Shown: positions 1 to 9,253, numbered from the stretch's first letter. The stretch: DNA of 64,000 nucleotides from Dokdonella_A soli (GCF_039523175.1 NZ_BAAAEU010000023.1:62001-126000); one strand, 5' to 3'. Translations and numbers: made by a program. Notes: generated by a model from the letters alone, not told the origin.

Positions 1-30
1 ACCGGCTGGGAGACTGTCAACGGACCTTGG

Positions 31-1188
31 TCAGGCCTTCAACACGTGGTCGAGCGGGACCGGCTTGCCGACCAGCCAGCCCTGCGCATAACGGCAGCCG
101 AGTTGGTGCAGGATCTCGCGCTGCTCGCGCGTCTCCACGCCCTCGGCGACGAGATCGCAATCGAGCGCGCGTGCCATGGCGACGACCACGCCGACAACGG
201 CGACGCCGCGCTGGCGGTCGAGCGCCTTCACGAAGCTGCCATCGAGTTTGATCTGGTCGAAACTCAGGGTCAGCAACGGTCCGAGGTTCGAGAAACCGGT
301 GCCGAAGTCGTCGAGTGCGACATGCATGCCCACCGCGTGGCAGCGCTCCAGCAGGTCGGCGATACGCGCGTAATCGAGCACCAGGCTCTCGGTGATCTCG
401 AGCTTGAGCCGGTCCGGCGGCAGGTCGCGCTTGCGCAGGTGGGCGAGGATGCGCTCGACCAGCTGCGCATCATCGAGCTGGCGCGCGGACAGGTTTACCG
501 CGATGAAGGGCAACGGTTTGCGGCCGCGGCGCTGGAGTTCGCCCAGCATGTCGCAGACGCGCTCGAGGATGTAGTCGCCAACCGGCAGGATCAGCGAGGT
601 CTCCTCGGCGAGGCGGATGAATTCGGCCGGAGACACCGCACCGCGTTCCGGATGCTGCCAGCGCACCAGCGCCTCGTAGCCGGCGATGCGGCCAGAGATG
701 ATTTCCTCGATCGGCTGCAGGCGCACCTCGAGCTCCTTGCGCTCGAGAGCCGCACGCAGTTCGCTCTCGAGGCGGATCTTGTCGAACGCATGGGCGTCAT
801 CCGGCTGCGCGAGCGAAACACTCGGGCGGCCAGTGCCGTCGCCGGTCAGGGTCGCCAGCGCCGAGCGGTAGCGTGTCAGCTGGCTCATCAGTAGCGCGCG
901 AACAACCGGGTCGGCCGCGGCAAGACGTTCCGCGAACTGCGCGGCATCGATCGGTGTCAGGCGGCAGTTGGTCAGCGCGCGAGCGGTCGCCGTGCGTGGC
1001 GACTCGTCGAGGACCGCCATCTCGCCGAGCAGCATGCCCGGCCCAAGCTCACCGAGTACACGGCGCTCGCCGAACTGCGTCGTGCTGATCTCGATGCGAC
1101 CGGACTCGATCAGGAACGCGCCGGACGGCGCATCGCCTTCGGCGAAGATGATGTCGCCGGTCTTGAACAGCTCGCTGTAGGGCTGCAC
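31..1188 (-). CDS. Cyclic nucleotide-binding domain / EAL-domain c-di-GMP phosphodiesterase
   Basis: A 385-residue soluble protein with no signal peptide or membrane segment. Residues 1-110 form a CRP-like cyclic nucleotide-binding domain; its phosphate-binding cassette (GEMAVL near 55-60, then PRTATA near 64-69) keeps the Arg expected to contact the cyclic phosphate. Residues 138-385 are an EAL domain. The residues needed for c-di-GMP hydrolysis are visible: E172 in YEALVRW, N232 in VNLSARQL, E264 in LEITES, D293/D294 in DDFGTG, K314, E349 in EGVET and Q369. It is therefore probably an active phosphodiesterase that linearises c-di-GMP, gated by cAMP or another cNMP; the gating is inference from domain order. 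There is no GGDEF domain. It lies downstream of, and in the same orientation as, the pilus genes, but a terminator separates them. Confidence 0.9.
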   Translation of the reverse strand: MQPYSELFKTGDIIFAEGDAPSGAFLIESGRIEISTTQFGERRVLGELGPGMLLGEMAVLDESPRTATARALTNCRLTPIDAAQFAERLAAADPVVRALLMSQLTRYRSALATLTGDGTGRPSVSLAQPDDAHAFDKIRLESELRAALERKELEVRLQPIEEIISGRIAGYEALVRWQHPERGAVSPAEFIRLAEETSLILPVGDYILERVCDMLGELQRRGRKPLPFIAVNLSARQLDDAQLVERILAHLRKRDLPPDRLKLEITESLVLDYARIADLLERCHAVGMHVALDDFGTGFSNLGPLLTLSFDQIKLDGSFVKALDRQRGVAVVGVVVAMARALDCDLVAEGVETREQREILHQLGCRYAQGWLVGKPVPLDHVLKA

Positions 1189-1258
1189 TGCGCGATTCCC
1201 CTGAGAATTCGCTTACGCGCCGCGATGTTGTGGTTCTTGATATCCGGTGATCCTACAC

Positions 1259-1287
1259 AAAAAAAGGGCCGCATTGCTGCGGCCCTT
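1259..1287 (-). terminator. Rho-independent terminator after the Ig-like lipoprotein gene
   Basis: A perfect 10-bp stem (1264-1273 with 1278-1287) closes a 4-nt TTGC loop. On the minus strand it is followed by an uninterrupted run of T (plus-strand A run at 1259-1265). It sits 25 bp past the stop codon of the lipoprotein gene, so it should end transcription coming from the pilus side and separate it from the CNBD-EAL gene. Confidence 0.85.
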
Positions 1288-1311
1288 CGATTTTAGAATC
1301 TGCCCATCGTC

Positions 1312-3711
1312 TTACGGATGGCAGCTCGGATCACTCGGCGGACTGAAATCAGTGGCGCAATTGGCCGTGCCATTGAATGTTACGGTCGCGCTATTGTTGC
1401 CGCTGGCTGTGAATACACACGTCCCCGTACCATTGGACGGTTGAACGACAGGCGGTCCTAAGGAACCCGGCTTCACGAAGCCCGATGCGACCGCCGAGAA
1501 CATCGCTGTCCCGGCGTTGCTCGTAGTGGCGCTACCCGGCGTCAGTGCGATAGCGGCGTTCAGTCCGCCACTCGCAGTGCATGTGCCAGTGACAAGCACA
1601 CCAGGTACCAAGCCGCCGGAAGCTGTACGCGCGGTTACCGTGATCGCCGCCGTTACGCCAGCAGACGGTACGGAGACGGAGTTTGGTGAAACCTGCAAGG
1701 TCGCGATCTGCACTGAGATACCGACGCTCGTGCTCTTGCCAGCCGCGGAAAGCTTGAGCGAACCGCTGGTCGCGCCCGCCGCAGATGCCGGCACACCGGT
1801 GGTCACCACGTTACCCGTTGCGCAACCGTTGACGCCGGTCACTTGCGCGAATGTGCCACTGCCGGTCTGTCCGTCGACCGTGCCGGTGCCACCACCGGAA
1901 AGAGCGAACTGGAACGATACCGTCTGGCCGCGCAGCGGAATACCGAGTGCATCAGCCACGCACACGGTGACGGTCGCCGTCGTGTCGCCGAGGATCGGAT
2001 CTGGCGATGCCGAGATCGTCGCGGGCGCCACGCCGGGATAGGCAAGGACACCAGCGTCGGTGACGCGGCGTGGACCGTTGGTCACGCGGTCAACGCCATC
2101 GCCCTGCGCCCAGATCGCAACCGCGTTGCCAACGCTCTTGACCGTATAAGTGAGGGATGCATGCACAACGCCTTTCGCATCGGTGACCGCCTGGGCCGTG
2201 ACGCTGCCCTGCTGGGAGCGCCCGATCAAATAGGGAAGCACCGGGCCGTAATCCACGCTTACGCCGGTCGTGTCGTTGAGGTTGAAACCAGGCGACGCGA
2301 CGAGGCTGGTCGCACTGGTCACGCTTTGCACCGTGACCGCGCTCTCAAGATCATCGTTGCCCTGCACAGCCTTGCCGAACACAACCAGCGCGTCGCCGGG
2401 ACCGGCACCACCGCCGCCCGTCGTGAATTGTCCGGTCGGCGCGGTGAACAGGGTGCCGCCTTCTTGCGGATTGCCGTCGATACCCGAAAGCAGGAACTGG
2501 TTGTCGTTCTTGCTACCCGGCGCACCAACCGGTGTGTCCACTGAACCGAAGCGGATCGGCGTACCCGGCAGCACCGGATTGCCTTGGCGATCCTGCGCCT
2601 TGGCCGAAACGACCAAGCTAAGCGTGGCATCCGGATTCGTGGGAATCGCGTTCGGACTCGGGGTCACGCTGCCTGAAGCGGTTGGGACGACGCAGGGAGT
2701 CGTCACGCAATTGATCGTGATACCGGGCAAATTCGCTGCAAAGACCGGTGAAGTGACCTGGATCGAATACAGCTTGCCGTCCGACACAATGACCGAAGTC
2801 GTGAACGTGACCGGATCCTGGATACCGTTGCTGACGTTGTTGTCGGCGCGGTCGACCGTCGCGCGGATCTGGATCGGACCCTGTGGCGTCTGGTCGCCTG
2901 CTTGGAACGATGCCGTCGCAACACCATGCACGGTATGCGAAGACACCTTCGTGCCCGTGCTCGAACCGCTCACCGAATTGGTGGACAGGCGCGCATCGCC
3001 CGCATTGCCGATGATCTCGAACTGGATGTTGTCGACGCCGCTGTTGCCACTGACCGGATCGGGAATCAGCTGGCCACCGCCATCGCGCACAGTGGCGCTG
3101 ATGGCGGACGAGTTGGTTCCGCCCGAACTCGGCAGATAGATGCCTGTCGGACTTGGGGTCAACGTGACACTCGCTGGCGACGAACCGACGCCGCTCGTCA
3201 CTGTGAACACGAGACTGGCACTCACCGTCCGACCCGTCGTCGGATCGGTTGCGGTGACAACCAAGGTCGTTGTGCCCGCAGTCAGACGAGAATTGACGAA
3301 GACAGTGGCTTGCCCGTTGATGCCGGTGATCGGAACCGATCCATATAGGTCGCTGGTGGTCGCGCAGGTACCACTGCCACTGCCACCGCCGCTCGTCCCC
3401 GCTGCCAAACAGGAGATCGCCGCAACTGTGATCGGCGAAATGCTGACCGCGATGTCGTGCCCATTCACGAGCGTCCCATTGGCATTCCGCCATACGATGG
3501 TGACTTCAGCCTGGGTTGGTGCACCCCGCTGCGCCGGGTCATAGCCAGCCGTATTAAGCGGCAGCGTCGTCGTCGTTGCGGTCAGCGTGATCGAGCCGCT
3601 CTGCGGGGGCTGGAACGCGTCGCCGCTGCCACCACCACCGCCACCACCGCCGCAACTGGCCAGGACGAGGCTGGCGAGCAGCAGCCCCAGGGTCTTGCCG
3701 AAAAATTTCAT
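1312..3711 (-). CDS. Ig-like-domain lipoprotein downstream of pilQ
   Basis: A 799-residue predicted lipoprotein. The ATG at 3711 is chosen because GGAG lies 9 nt upstream and translation gives a type II signal peptide (MKFFGKTLGLLLASLVLASC, lipidated Cys20). A frame-open extension to 3771 would bury that signal. Cys20 is followed by a run of eight Gly. The rest is Ser/Thr/Gly/Val-rich beta-strand sequence with repeated patterns such as 'G..GxATVxVxS...AGTTTLxVTATD', typical of bacterial Ig-like (Big_1-type) domains; I estimate five or six tandem domains. A Cys-bearing insert lies near residues 90-115. The gene begins 80 bp after pilQ on the same strand and may be cotranscribed. A surface or periplasmic structural or adhesin-like role is inference; no enzyme motif is visible. 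Confidence 0.75.
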   Translation of the reverse strand: MKFFGKTLGLLLASLVLASCGGGGGGGGSGDAFQPPQSGSITLTATTTTLPLNTAGYDPAQRGAPTQAEVTIVWRNANGTLVNGHDIAVSISPITVAAISCLAAGTSGGGSGSGTCATTSDLYGSVPITGINGQATVFVNSRLTAGTTTLVVTATDPTTGRTVSASLVFTVTSGVGSSPASVTLTPSPTGIYLPSSGGTNSSAISATVRDGGGQLIPDPVSGNSGVDNIQFEIIGNAGDARLSTNSVSGSSTGTKVSSHTVHGVATASFQAGDQTPQGPIQIRATVDRADNNVSNGIQDPVTFTTSVIVSDGKLYSIQVTSPVFAANLPGITINCVTTPCVVPTASGSVTPSPNAIPTNPDATLSLVVSAKAQDRQGNPVLPGTPIRFGSVDTPVGAPGSKNDNQFLLSGIDGNPQEGGTLFTAPTGQFTTGGGGAGPGDALVVFGKAVQGNDDLESAVTVQSVTSATSLVASPGFNLNDTTGVSVDYGPVLPYLIGRSQQGSVTAQAVTDAKGVVHASLTYTVKSVGNAVAIWAQGDGVDRVTNGPRRVTDAGVLAYPGVAPATISASPDPILGDTTATVTVCVADALGIPLRGQTVSFQFALSGGGTGTVDGQTGSGTFAQVTGVNGCATGNVVTTGVPASAAGATSGSLKLSAAGKSTSVGISVQIATLQVSPNSVSVPSAGVTAAITVTARTASGGLVPGVLVTGTCTASGGLNAAIALTPGSATTSNAGTAMFSAVASGFVKPGSLGPPVVQPSNGTGTCVFTASGNNSATVTFNGTANCATDFSPPSDPSCHP

Positions 3712-3791
3712 GTTGAATCTCCAGGACTGCATGTTCGTTTCTGGTCGGGTGCCTTCAGGCATCGTCGTCATTGTGTGTTACACCCAGCCGG

Positions 3792-6077
3792 TCACTTGAG
3801 GCTGTCGCTCAGAATGCGCGGCGTGACGAAAATCAGGAGTTCCGCCTTGGTGTCGTTGCGACTGTTGTTCTTGAACAAGTTGCCGAGCACCGGCATGTCG
3901 CCGAGCAACGGCACCTTGCGGATCGTGTCGGATTTGCTGACCTCGTAGACTCCGCCGAGCACGACGGTCTGGCCATTGTCGACGAGCACCTCGGTGTTGA
4001 TCTCGCGCTTGTCGAGCGTCGGCACCCTGCCACCGCCGGGGTTGTCGACGAAACCTGCGATCGCGTCCTTCTTGACGTTGAGGTTCAGCACGACGCGGTC
4101 GTCGGCCGTGATCGTCGGGGTGACCTTGAGTTCGAGCACTGCTTCCTTGAATTGCACGGTCGCGGTGCCCAAACCGCCAGCACCACCCGAGTTCTGGAAC
4201 GTGACGTAACCGACTTCCTGGCCCTGCTTGATATCTGCTTCCCGCTGGTTCGCTGTGATCACACGCGGGCTGGAGATGACTTCGCCGCGACCTTCGGTCT
4301 GCGCCGCGGACAACTCGAGATCGAGTAGATAGTCTGCACCGAGGATCGCAAGGCCGAAGCTTCCCGCCGGATTTGTGGCCGGCATGTTGACGTTGAGGCG
4401 GTTGTTCAGCGAGGGCACCAAAATGCCGTTCCCTATTTGAGGATCCCGCGCAGTGTTCGGCAAACCGAGACCCGGTCCGTTAAAGCGGTTGTTGAGGACG
4501 ACGTTGTTCATCTGATCAGTGCCGCGAGCTGTGCCGGCGGTGCTGATCACGTTGTTGTTGCTGTCCATGTAGCCGCCGCTAATACCGAACTTCACGCCAA
4601 GCTCGCGCGCGAAGCTGTCAGTCGCGATCACGATGCGCGATTCGATCAGCACCTGCTGAACCGGGCGGTCGAGCACGGCGACGAGCTGGCGGATCTCTTG
4701 GATCTTCGACGGAATATCGCTGACCAGCAGCGTGTTCGTGCGGTCGTCATAGCTGACGCTGCCGCGCGAGGACAGGAAACCCCGCTGAACCTGGCCACCG
4801 GCAGACTGGCCGCCCGCCGAGTTGGTCTGCGTTTCCTTGGTCAGCAGTGCGGCGATGTCCTTGGCCTTGCCATAGCTGACCGGGATGTAGTCGGTAACCA
4901 GCGCTTCCTTGTCTTCCATCTTCAGGCGCGCATCGGCAATCGATTCCTCGCGGTCCGCGATCTCCTTCTGCGGCGCGACCCAGATCACGTTGCCGCGGCG
5001 GCGCTTGTCGAGACCTTTGGCCTGCAGCACGATATCGAGCGCCTGGTCCCAGGGCACATTGATCAGGCGCAAGGTGACGTTGCCCTGCACGCTGTCGGCG
5101 ACGACGATGTTGAGATCGGAGACATCGGCGATCAGCTGCAGCACCGAACGCGCGGGAATATCCTGGAAGTTGAAGGTGACACGGCTGCCGTTGTATTCCG
5201 GTTCCGCGTTCTTGCCCTTGAGCTTCGCTTCATCCTTCTTTTGCGAGATCTCGACGACGTACTCGTTGCCGGTCTGATAGGCGAGCTGTTCGAACGGCTG
5301 CTTGGCAACGATCTCCATGTGCACGCCGTTGTTGCGCGCGCGCGTGTCGATCGATTGCACCGGGGTCGCGAAATCGAGCACGTCGAGATGCTGCGCCTGG
5401 TTCGGCGGCAGCTTCACGTTGAGCATGTCGAGCACGATCGTGCCGCCCTCGCGCTTGAGGTTCGCAGCGGCGCCCGGACCGTTGAAACTGACCACGACGC
5501 GCCCCTCACCGTTCTTGCCGCGGCGGAAGTCGACGTTGGACACCTCGATCTCGTTCGATGCGCTGACCGCCTTGGTCGGATCGGTCTTGCCGACCGAGGT
5601 CGCGACGCTGGTCGTGCCGATCAGGCCGTTGTTGATCGTGAGCACCACGTTGTTGCCATTGGTGCGCGTGTCGTAGCCGGCGACGCGGAACAGGTCGACG
5701 ACCACGCGCGTGCGTCCGGCGGCCTCGATCGCCGAGACGCCCGAGGTCGCCCCCGCGCTGATATCGATGTGGCGCTTGCTGACCGCGTTGCGGGTGTCGG
5801 CGAAATCGAGCGCGATGCTCGGCGGCGACTCGGTCGAGAACGCATGGGGAGCACTGACCGGGCTCGCGAACTTCAGCGTGACCTCGACTTTGCCTCCCGG
5901 CAGGGCCGTGTAGCTGATGTCGTTGAGCACATTCTCGGCCTGCGCGGCACCGCTCAGCACGAAACCGAGAAGGAGCAGCATCCAGAGCACTGGCCGGATC
6001 ACCGGGAAGGCAAACCTGCGCTCCGAGGTTGAAGCGAATGTCGTGGTCATGAGATTTGTCCCGAATGATTCGATCAT
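3792..6077 (-). CDS. pilQ: Type IV pilus secretin PilQ
   Basis: A 761-residue outer-membrane secretin through which the type IV pilus (or DNA during competence) crosses. After a signal peptide ending AAQA (about residue 47) come two AMIN domains (about 50-150 and 175-275) that bind peptidoglycan, an STN/N0 domain (about 295-365, VTFNFQDIPARSVLQLIADV), an N1/NolW-type domain (about 385-480) and the C-terminal secretin domain. The secretin domain carries the conserved ISSPRVITANQREADIKQGQEV stretch, VTPTITADDRV and VPLLGDMPVLGNLFKN. The ATG at 6077 overlaps the pilP stop by 4 nt (ATGA). A second ATG at 6050 would start nine residues later and also leaves an intact signal peptide. Last gene of pilMNOPQ. 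Confidence 0.97.
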   Translation of the reverse strand: MIESFGTNLMTTTFASTSERRFAFPVIRPVLWMLLLLGFVLSGAAQAENVLNDISYTALPGGKVEVTLKFASPVSAPHAFSTESPPSIALDFADTRNAVSKRHIDISAGATSGVSAIEAAGRTRVVVDLFRVAGYDTRTNGNNVVLTINNGLIGTTSVATSVGKTDPTKAVSASNEIEVSNVDFRRGKNGEGRVVVSFNGPGAAANLKREGGTIVLDMLNVKLPPNQAQHLDVLDFATPVQSIDTRARNNGVHMEIVAKQPFEQLAYQTGNEYVVEISQKKDEAKLKGKNAEPEYNGSRVTFNFQDIPARSVLQLIADVSDLNIVVADSVQGNVTLRLINVPWDQALDIVLQAKGLDKRRRGNVIWVAPQKEIADREESIADARLKMEDKEALVTDYIPVSYGKAKDIAALLTKETQTNSAGGQSAGGQVQRGFLSSRGSVSYDDRTNTLLVSDIPSKIQEIRQLVAVLDRPVQQVLIESRIVIATDSFARELGVKFGISGGYMDSNNNVISTAGTARGTDQMNNVVLNNRFNGPGLGLPNTARDPQIGNGILVPSLNNRLNVNMPATNPAGSFGLAILGADYLLDLELSAAQTEGRGEVISSPRVITANQREADIKQGQEVGYVTFQNSGGAGGLGTATVQFKEAVLELKVTPTITADDRVVLNLNVKKDAIAGFVDNPGGGRVPTLDKREINTEVLVDNGQTVVLGGVYEVSKSDTIRKVPLLGDMPVLGNLFKNNSRNDTKAELLIFVTPRILSDSLK

Positions 6078-6604
6078 TTCTTGGTGTCGCCCAGGGCAAT
6101 CGAGGCCTGCCGTTCCATCCAGCCACCGGTGCCGTTCGGCACCAGCTCGACGAGGTCGATGTGGTCCTCGCCGATAGCGGTGATGCGTCCGTAGTTCTGA
6201 CCGAGGTAGTTGCCGACATGGACCCGATGCACCACGCCATCCGGATCCCGCACGAGCCCCTCGATCTGCTTGGCCAGACCGAGCGTGCCGGACATCTTCA
6301 GCCCGTCGAGAGGAAACGACTCGAGCGGCTCGCGCGTGCGGTTCTGGTCAGGATGCGGACCGGTGTTCGCGGTCTGCTCCTGCTCCTCGGCACTGAGGCC
6401 GAACGGATCGCGCAGGTTCTGATCCTTGTAGAGGAAGGTCTCGAACGTCTTGACGACTGGCAGCGGCTGCAAGGGAGCGCCTTTCTTCGCTTTCTCCTTC
6501 GCGACCCATTGATGCGGGTCCTCGCTCGAGCTGCAGCCGGCGATGCCGACAAGGAGCACGCACGCAACGGCCAGTCGATACATGGTGGCGAGGGGAGCAT
6601 TCAT
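6074..6604 (-). CDS. pilP: Type IV pilus lipoprotein PilP
   Basis: A 176-residue inner-membrane lipoprotein that joins the PilN/PilO complex to the PilQ secretin. A lipobox VGIAGC follows a short hydrophobic segment, so the mature protein begins near Cys23. A second ATG (residue 8, MYRLAV) is equally compatible with the signal sequence. The C-terminal half (about 95-170, LDGLKMSGTLG...VHRVHVGNYLGQNYGRI...IDLVELV) is the homology domain that contacts the PilQ N0 domain. One base separates it from pilO, and its stop overlaps the pilQ start, which indicates translational coupling. Confidence 0.95.
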   Translation of the reverse strand: MNAPLATMYRLAVACVLLVGIAGCSSSEDPHQWVAKEKAKKGAPLQPLPVVKTFETFLYKDQNLRDPFGLSAEEQEQTANTGPHPDQNRTREPLESFPLDGLKMSGTLGLAKQIEGLVRDPDGVVHRVHVGNYLGQNYGRITAIGEDHIDLVELVPNGTGGWMERQASIALGDTKK

Positions 6605-6605
6605 G

Positions 6606-7319
6606 TCATTCTCCTCCTGCCTTGGACTTGGCCGCCGGTTTTGCGGCGAGCGCTGGCTTTGCGCCGGGCTTCGCTGCTTCCGCGCGCTGGACCTCCGCAG
6701 TCTCCGCCTCGTCGAGATAGCGATACGTCTTGACCGTGCCCTCGAGTGTCAACTGTCCGCCGGAGATCGATGTGGAACTCGCACTGGGCGCCTTGAACGG
6801 TTTCAGCGAGACATCGTGCATGGTCAGGATGACTACGCGCGGCAGCGATGCGACATTGCTGATGAACGATCCGAACTGATGGTAGGTGCCGAGCATCTTC
6901 AGCTGGATCGGCTTTTCGGCATAGAAGTCCTTCATCGCCTCCGGTCCCGGCTGGAACAGTTCGGTCTCGATGCCGGCCGCCAAGGCGGCCTGCGTGATGT
7001 CGTTCAGCAGGTCCGGCATCTCGGTCTTGCTCGGCAGCTGGCGCAGCATCGTCTGCAGCATCTCCTGCATGTCGTCGAGCTGCTTGCGGTAGGCCTCCAG
7101 GTTGACCACCTTGGCCTGCTTGTCCGAGAACTCCTTCTTCAGCGCGGTTTCCTTCTTGCGCGCGCTGTCGAGTTCGTCCTGCTGGCCGCTGATCTGCAGG
7201 TACCAGCCGAAGAACAGGATGAGGATGACGATGAGGCTGGCGAAGAAGATCTTGACCGACTTCGGCCAGCCACCGATGTTGTTGCGGTCCAGATTGCGCA
7301 GGTCGTCGAGGAAGCTCAT
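6606..7319 (-). CDS. pilO: Type IV pilus inner-membrane alignment protein PilO
   Basis: A 237-residue bitopic inner-membrane protein. A short cytoplasmic N-terminus (MSFLDDLRNLD) precedes one membrane helix at about 24-42, then a charged coiled coil (about 45-100) and a ferredoxin-like periplasmic domain (about 105-205). It forms heterodimers with PilN that align the cytoplasmic motor with PilQ. The last 30 residues are Ala/Lys/Pro-rich (AKPGAKPALAAKPAAK), a tail less conserved in the family. The start overlaps the pilN stop (ATGA), as elsewhere in this operon. Confidence 0.95.
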   Translation of the reverse strand: MSFLDDLRNLDRNNIGGWPKSVKIFFASLIVILILFFGWYLQISGQQDELDSARKKETALKKEFSDKQAKVVNLEAYRKQLDDMQEMLQTMLRQLPSKTEMPDLLNDITQAALAAGIETELFQPGPEAMKDFYAEKPIQLKMLGTYHQFGSFISNVASLPRVVILTMHDVSLKPFKAPSASSTSISGGQLTLEGTVKTYRYLDEAETAEVQRAEAAKPGAKPALAAKPAAKSKAGGE

Positions 7320-8089
7320 TTCTTCTCCCCCGTGGCCGGAGTGGTCGTCGGTTGCGGCGCCGGCGCGGCCCTGTCACCAGCGGGCACCGGCTTGCTGGAC
7401 GCGTCACCCGGCTGCGCGCCAGAATCGCCTGGCTTCTTCGCGCCTCCCGGCGCAGCCGTAGCGGCGGCCGTTGCTGCAACGCCGGCGTTCGCGGCTCCGC
7501 CCGCCGACGCCACCTGCCCGCCATCCTGCGCGTCCTGCGGCTTGCGCAGCTTCACGTCGAGCGAGAACACATATGGCATCTTCTTGTCGGCGTCCTTCAA
7601 GCCCGCCTGGTTCTCGATCTTGCGCAGGTCGGTGTGTCCCATCCACGGCGACACGTCGATGTTGCGCATGTAGCTGGCGACACGCGAATTCGATTCGGCG
7701 ACGCCCTCGAGCGTCAGCACCTCGCCCGCCTGCTTCATCGAGATCAGGCGCACGCCGTCCGGGATCGTCTTCACCATCTCGTCGAACAGATGCACCATCT
7801 GCGAGCGGTTCGACTGCAGTTGCTCGATGATCTCCTTGCGGGTCAGCAGCTGCGAGCGCGTCTTGTCGAGCTCCTTGATCTCCTCGATCTGCTTGTCCAG
7901 ACCCTTGATCTGTTCCTGCAGATACGTGTTGCGGCTGCTCTGATCGTCGATCAGATGATTCATCCACAAGATCGCCGCGATCAGCACCACGAACGCGCCA
8001 ACCGCGGTCGCAAGCAGCATCATGTAGAACTCGCGCTCGCGCAGCTTGCGCCGCTCGGCACGCCACGGCAGAAGGTTGATGTGTGCCAT
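7316..8089 (-). CDS. pilN: Type IV pilus inner-membrane protein PilN
   Basis: A 257-residue bitopic protein beginning MAHINLLPWR. The INLLPWR motif is the conserved cytoplasmic peptide that docks into PilM. One membrane helix (about 22-44) is followed by a coiled coil (about 50-95) and a ferredoxin-like periplasmic domain (about 97-185). Residues after about 190 form a long Ala/Gly/Pro-rich low-complexity tail (AGGAANAGVAATAAATAAPG...), longer than in typical PilN proteins (about 180-200 residues). The start overlaps the pilM stop by 4 nt. Confidence 0.95.
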   Translation of the reverse strand: MAHINLLPWRAERRKLREREFYMMLLATAVGAFVVLIAAILWMNHLIDDQSSRNTYLQEQIKGLDKQIEEIKELDKTRSQLLTRKEIIEQLQSNRSQMVHLFDEMVKTIPDGVRLISMKQAGEVLTLEGVAESNSRVASYMRNIDVSPWMGHTDLRKIENQAGLKDADKKMPYVFSLDVKLRKPQDAQDGGQVASAGGAANAGVAATAAATAAPGGAKKPGDSGAQPGDASSKPVPAGDRAAPAPQPTTTPATGEKK

Positions 8090-9147
8090 CAGTCGTAGCT
8101 CCTGAGCGCGAGTCCGCAGGCGATCATCAGCGCGGGCGCGTCCTGCGCGAGCGTCTGCGCCTGCACGCGACCTGACAGCGACATGTCGGCGAGCGGGTTG
8201 GCGACGATGCAGGGAACGCCGAGGTGTTCCTCGACCAGGTCGGCGATGCCGGAAATCGACGCGCAGCCGCCGGCGAGCACGACCTGGTCGACGCGGTTGT
8301 ACTCGCTGCCGGCGAAGAAGAACTGCAGCAGGCGGCTGATCTGCTGGACCATCGCCTCCTTGAACGGCTCCAGCACTTCGCTTTCGTAGGATTCGGGCAA
8401 GCCGCCCTGGCGCTTGGCGAGGCCGGCCTCCTCGTAACTGAGCCCGTAGCGGCGCATCACCTCGTCGGTGAGCTGCTTGCCGCCGAAGACCTGTTCGCGC
8501 GAGTAGATCGTGCGCTGGTTCTTCAGCACGATCAGCGTGGTCATCGTGGCGCCGACGTCGACGACCGCGACGACCGCATCCTTCGGCACGGACAATTGGT
8601 CGGCGATCAGCCTGAACGCGTTCTCCATCGCGAACGCCTCGACATCCATGACCTTGGTGCCAAGGCCGCCGAGGTCGAGCGCGGCGACCCGCAGGTCGAC
8701 GTTCTCGGTCCGCGACGCGGCGAGCAGGACGTTCACCATGTCCGGGTTGTCCTTGATCGGACCGAGCACTTCGAAGTCGAGACTGACTTCCTCGATCGGA
8801 TAAGGGATGTACTGGTTCGCCTCGACCTCGATCTGCGCTTCCATGTCCTCCTCGGACAGGTCGCCGGGCATAGGGATCACCTTGGTGATCACCGCCGAGC
8901 CGGCGACCGCGGCGGCCGCGAACTTGGTCCTGGCACCGGAACGGTTCAACGCGCGACGGATCGCTTCGCCGACCGCCTCGACCTCGACGATGTTCTTCTC
9001 GACGACGGCATTGGGCGGCAGCGGTTCGACCGCATAGTGTTCGACGCGATAGCGACCGCCGACCTGCACCAGCTGGAGCAGTTTGACCGCGGTCGAGCTG
9101 ATGTCGACGCCGATCAGCGGCGGCGCTTTAGGTGTGAACAGGCCCAC
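8089..9147 (-). CDS. pilM: Type IV pilus actin-like assembly ATPase PilM
   Basis: A 352-residue cytoplasmic actin/FtsA-like protein that binds the PilN N-terminus and forms the cytoplasmic ring of the pilus alignment complex. Nucleotide-binding-fold motifs are visible: IGVDISSTAVKLLQL near the start, VVDVGATMTTLIVL (about 193-206) and VVLAGGCASISG (about 287-298). I start at the GTG at 9147 because AAGGGGA lies just upstream and the product then begins VGLFTPKAPPLIGVDIS, like known PilM proteins. A GTG at 9165 would add six residues and place the Shine-Dalgarno sequence inside the gene. First gene of the operon, divergent from mrcA. Confidence 0.95.
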   Translation of the reverse strand: MGLFTPKAPPLIGVDISSTAVKLLQLVQVGGRYRVEHYAVEPLPPNAVVEKNIVEVEAVGEAIRRALNRSGARTKFAAAAVAGSAVITKVIPMPGDLSEEDMEAQIEVEANQYIPYPIEEVSLDFEVLGPIKDNPDMVNVLLAASRTENVDLRVAALDLGGLGTKVMDVEAFAMENAFRLIADQLSVPKDAVVAVVDVGATMTTLIVLKNQRTIYSREQVFGGKQLTDEVMRRYGLSYEEAGLAKRQGGLPESYESEVLEPFKEAMVQQISRLLQFFFAGSEYNRVDQVVLAGGCASISGIADLVEEHLGVPCIVANPLADMSLSGRVQAQTLAQDAPALMIACGLALRSYD

Positions 9148-9196
9148 ACTTTTTCCCCTTCCCACGCGCTCTTACGAGCGAAAGATGCGCCGTTAC

Positions 9197-9225
9197 ATTA
9201 AATACGATGATTAACGGTTTTTCAA
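9197..9225 (-). promoter_or_regulatory. Putative sigma-70 promoter for pilMNOPQ
   Basis: On the minus strand TTGAAA (plus-strand 9220-9225) and TTTAAT (plus-strand 9197-9202) are separated by exactly 17 bp, each close to consensus. The predicted start near 9190 gives a leader of about 43 nt before the pilM GTG. It lies in a distinctly AT-rich stretch. Confidence 0.6.
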
Positions 9226-9253
9226 CAGCCGTCCAGCGTTAAAATAAAATTTA

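Noticed and set aside
4437..6032. Plus-strand open frame of 531 codons opposite pilQ
   Set aside because: Shadow of pilQ with no family resemblance; pilQ is unmistakable on the other strand.
9148..9165. Upstream GTG start for pilM
   Set aside because: It would put the AAGGGGA ribosome site inside the coding sequence and adds residues not found in PilM proteins.
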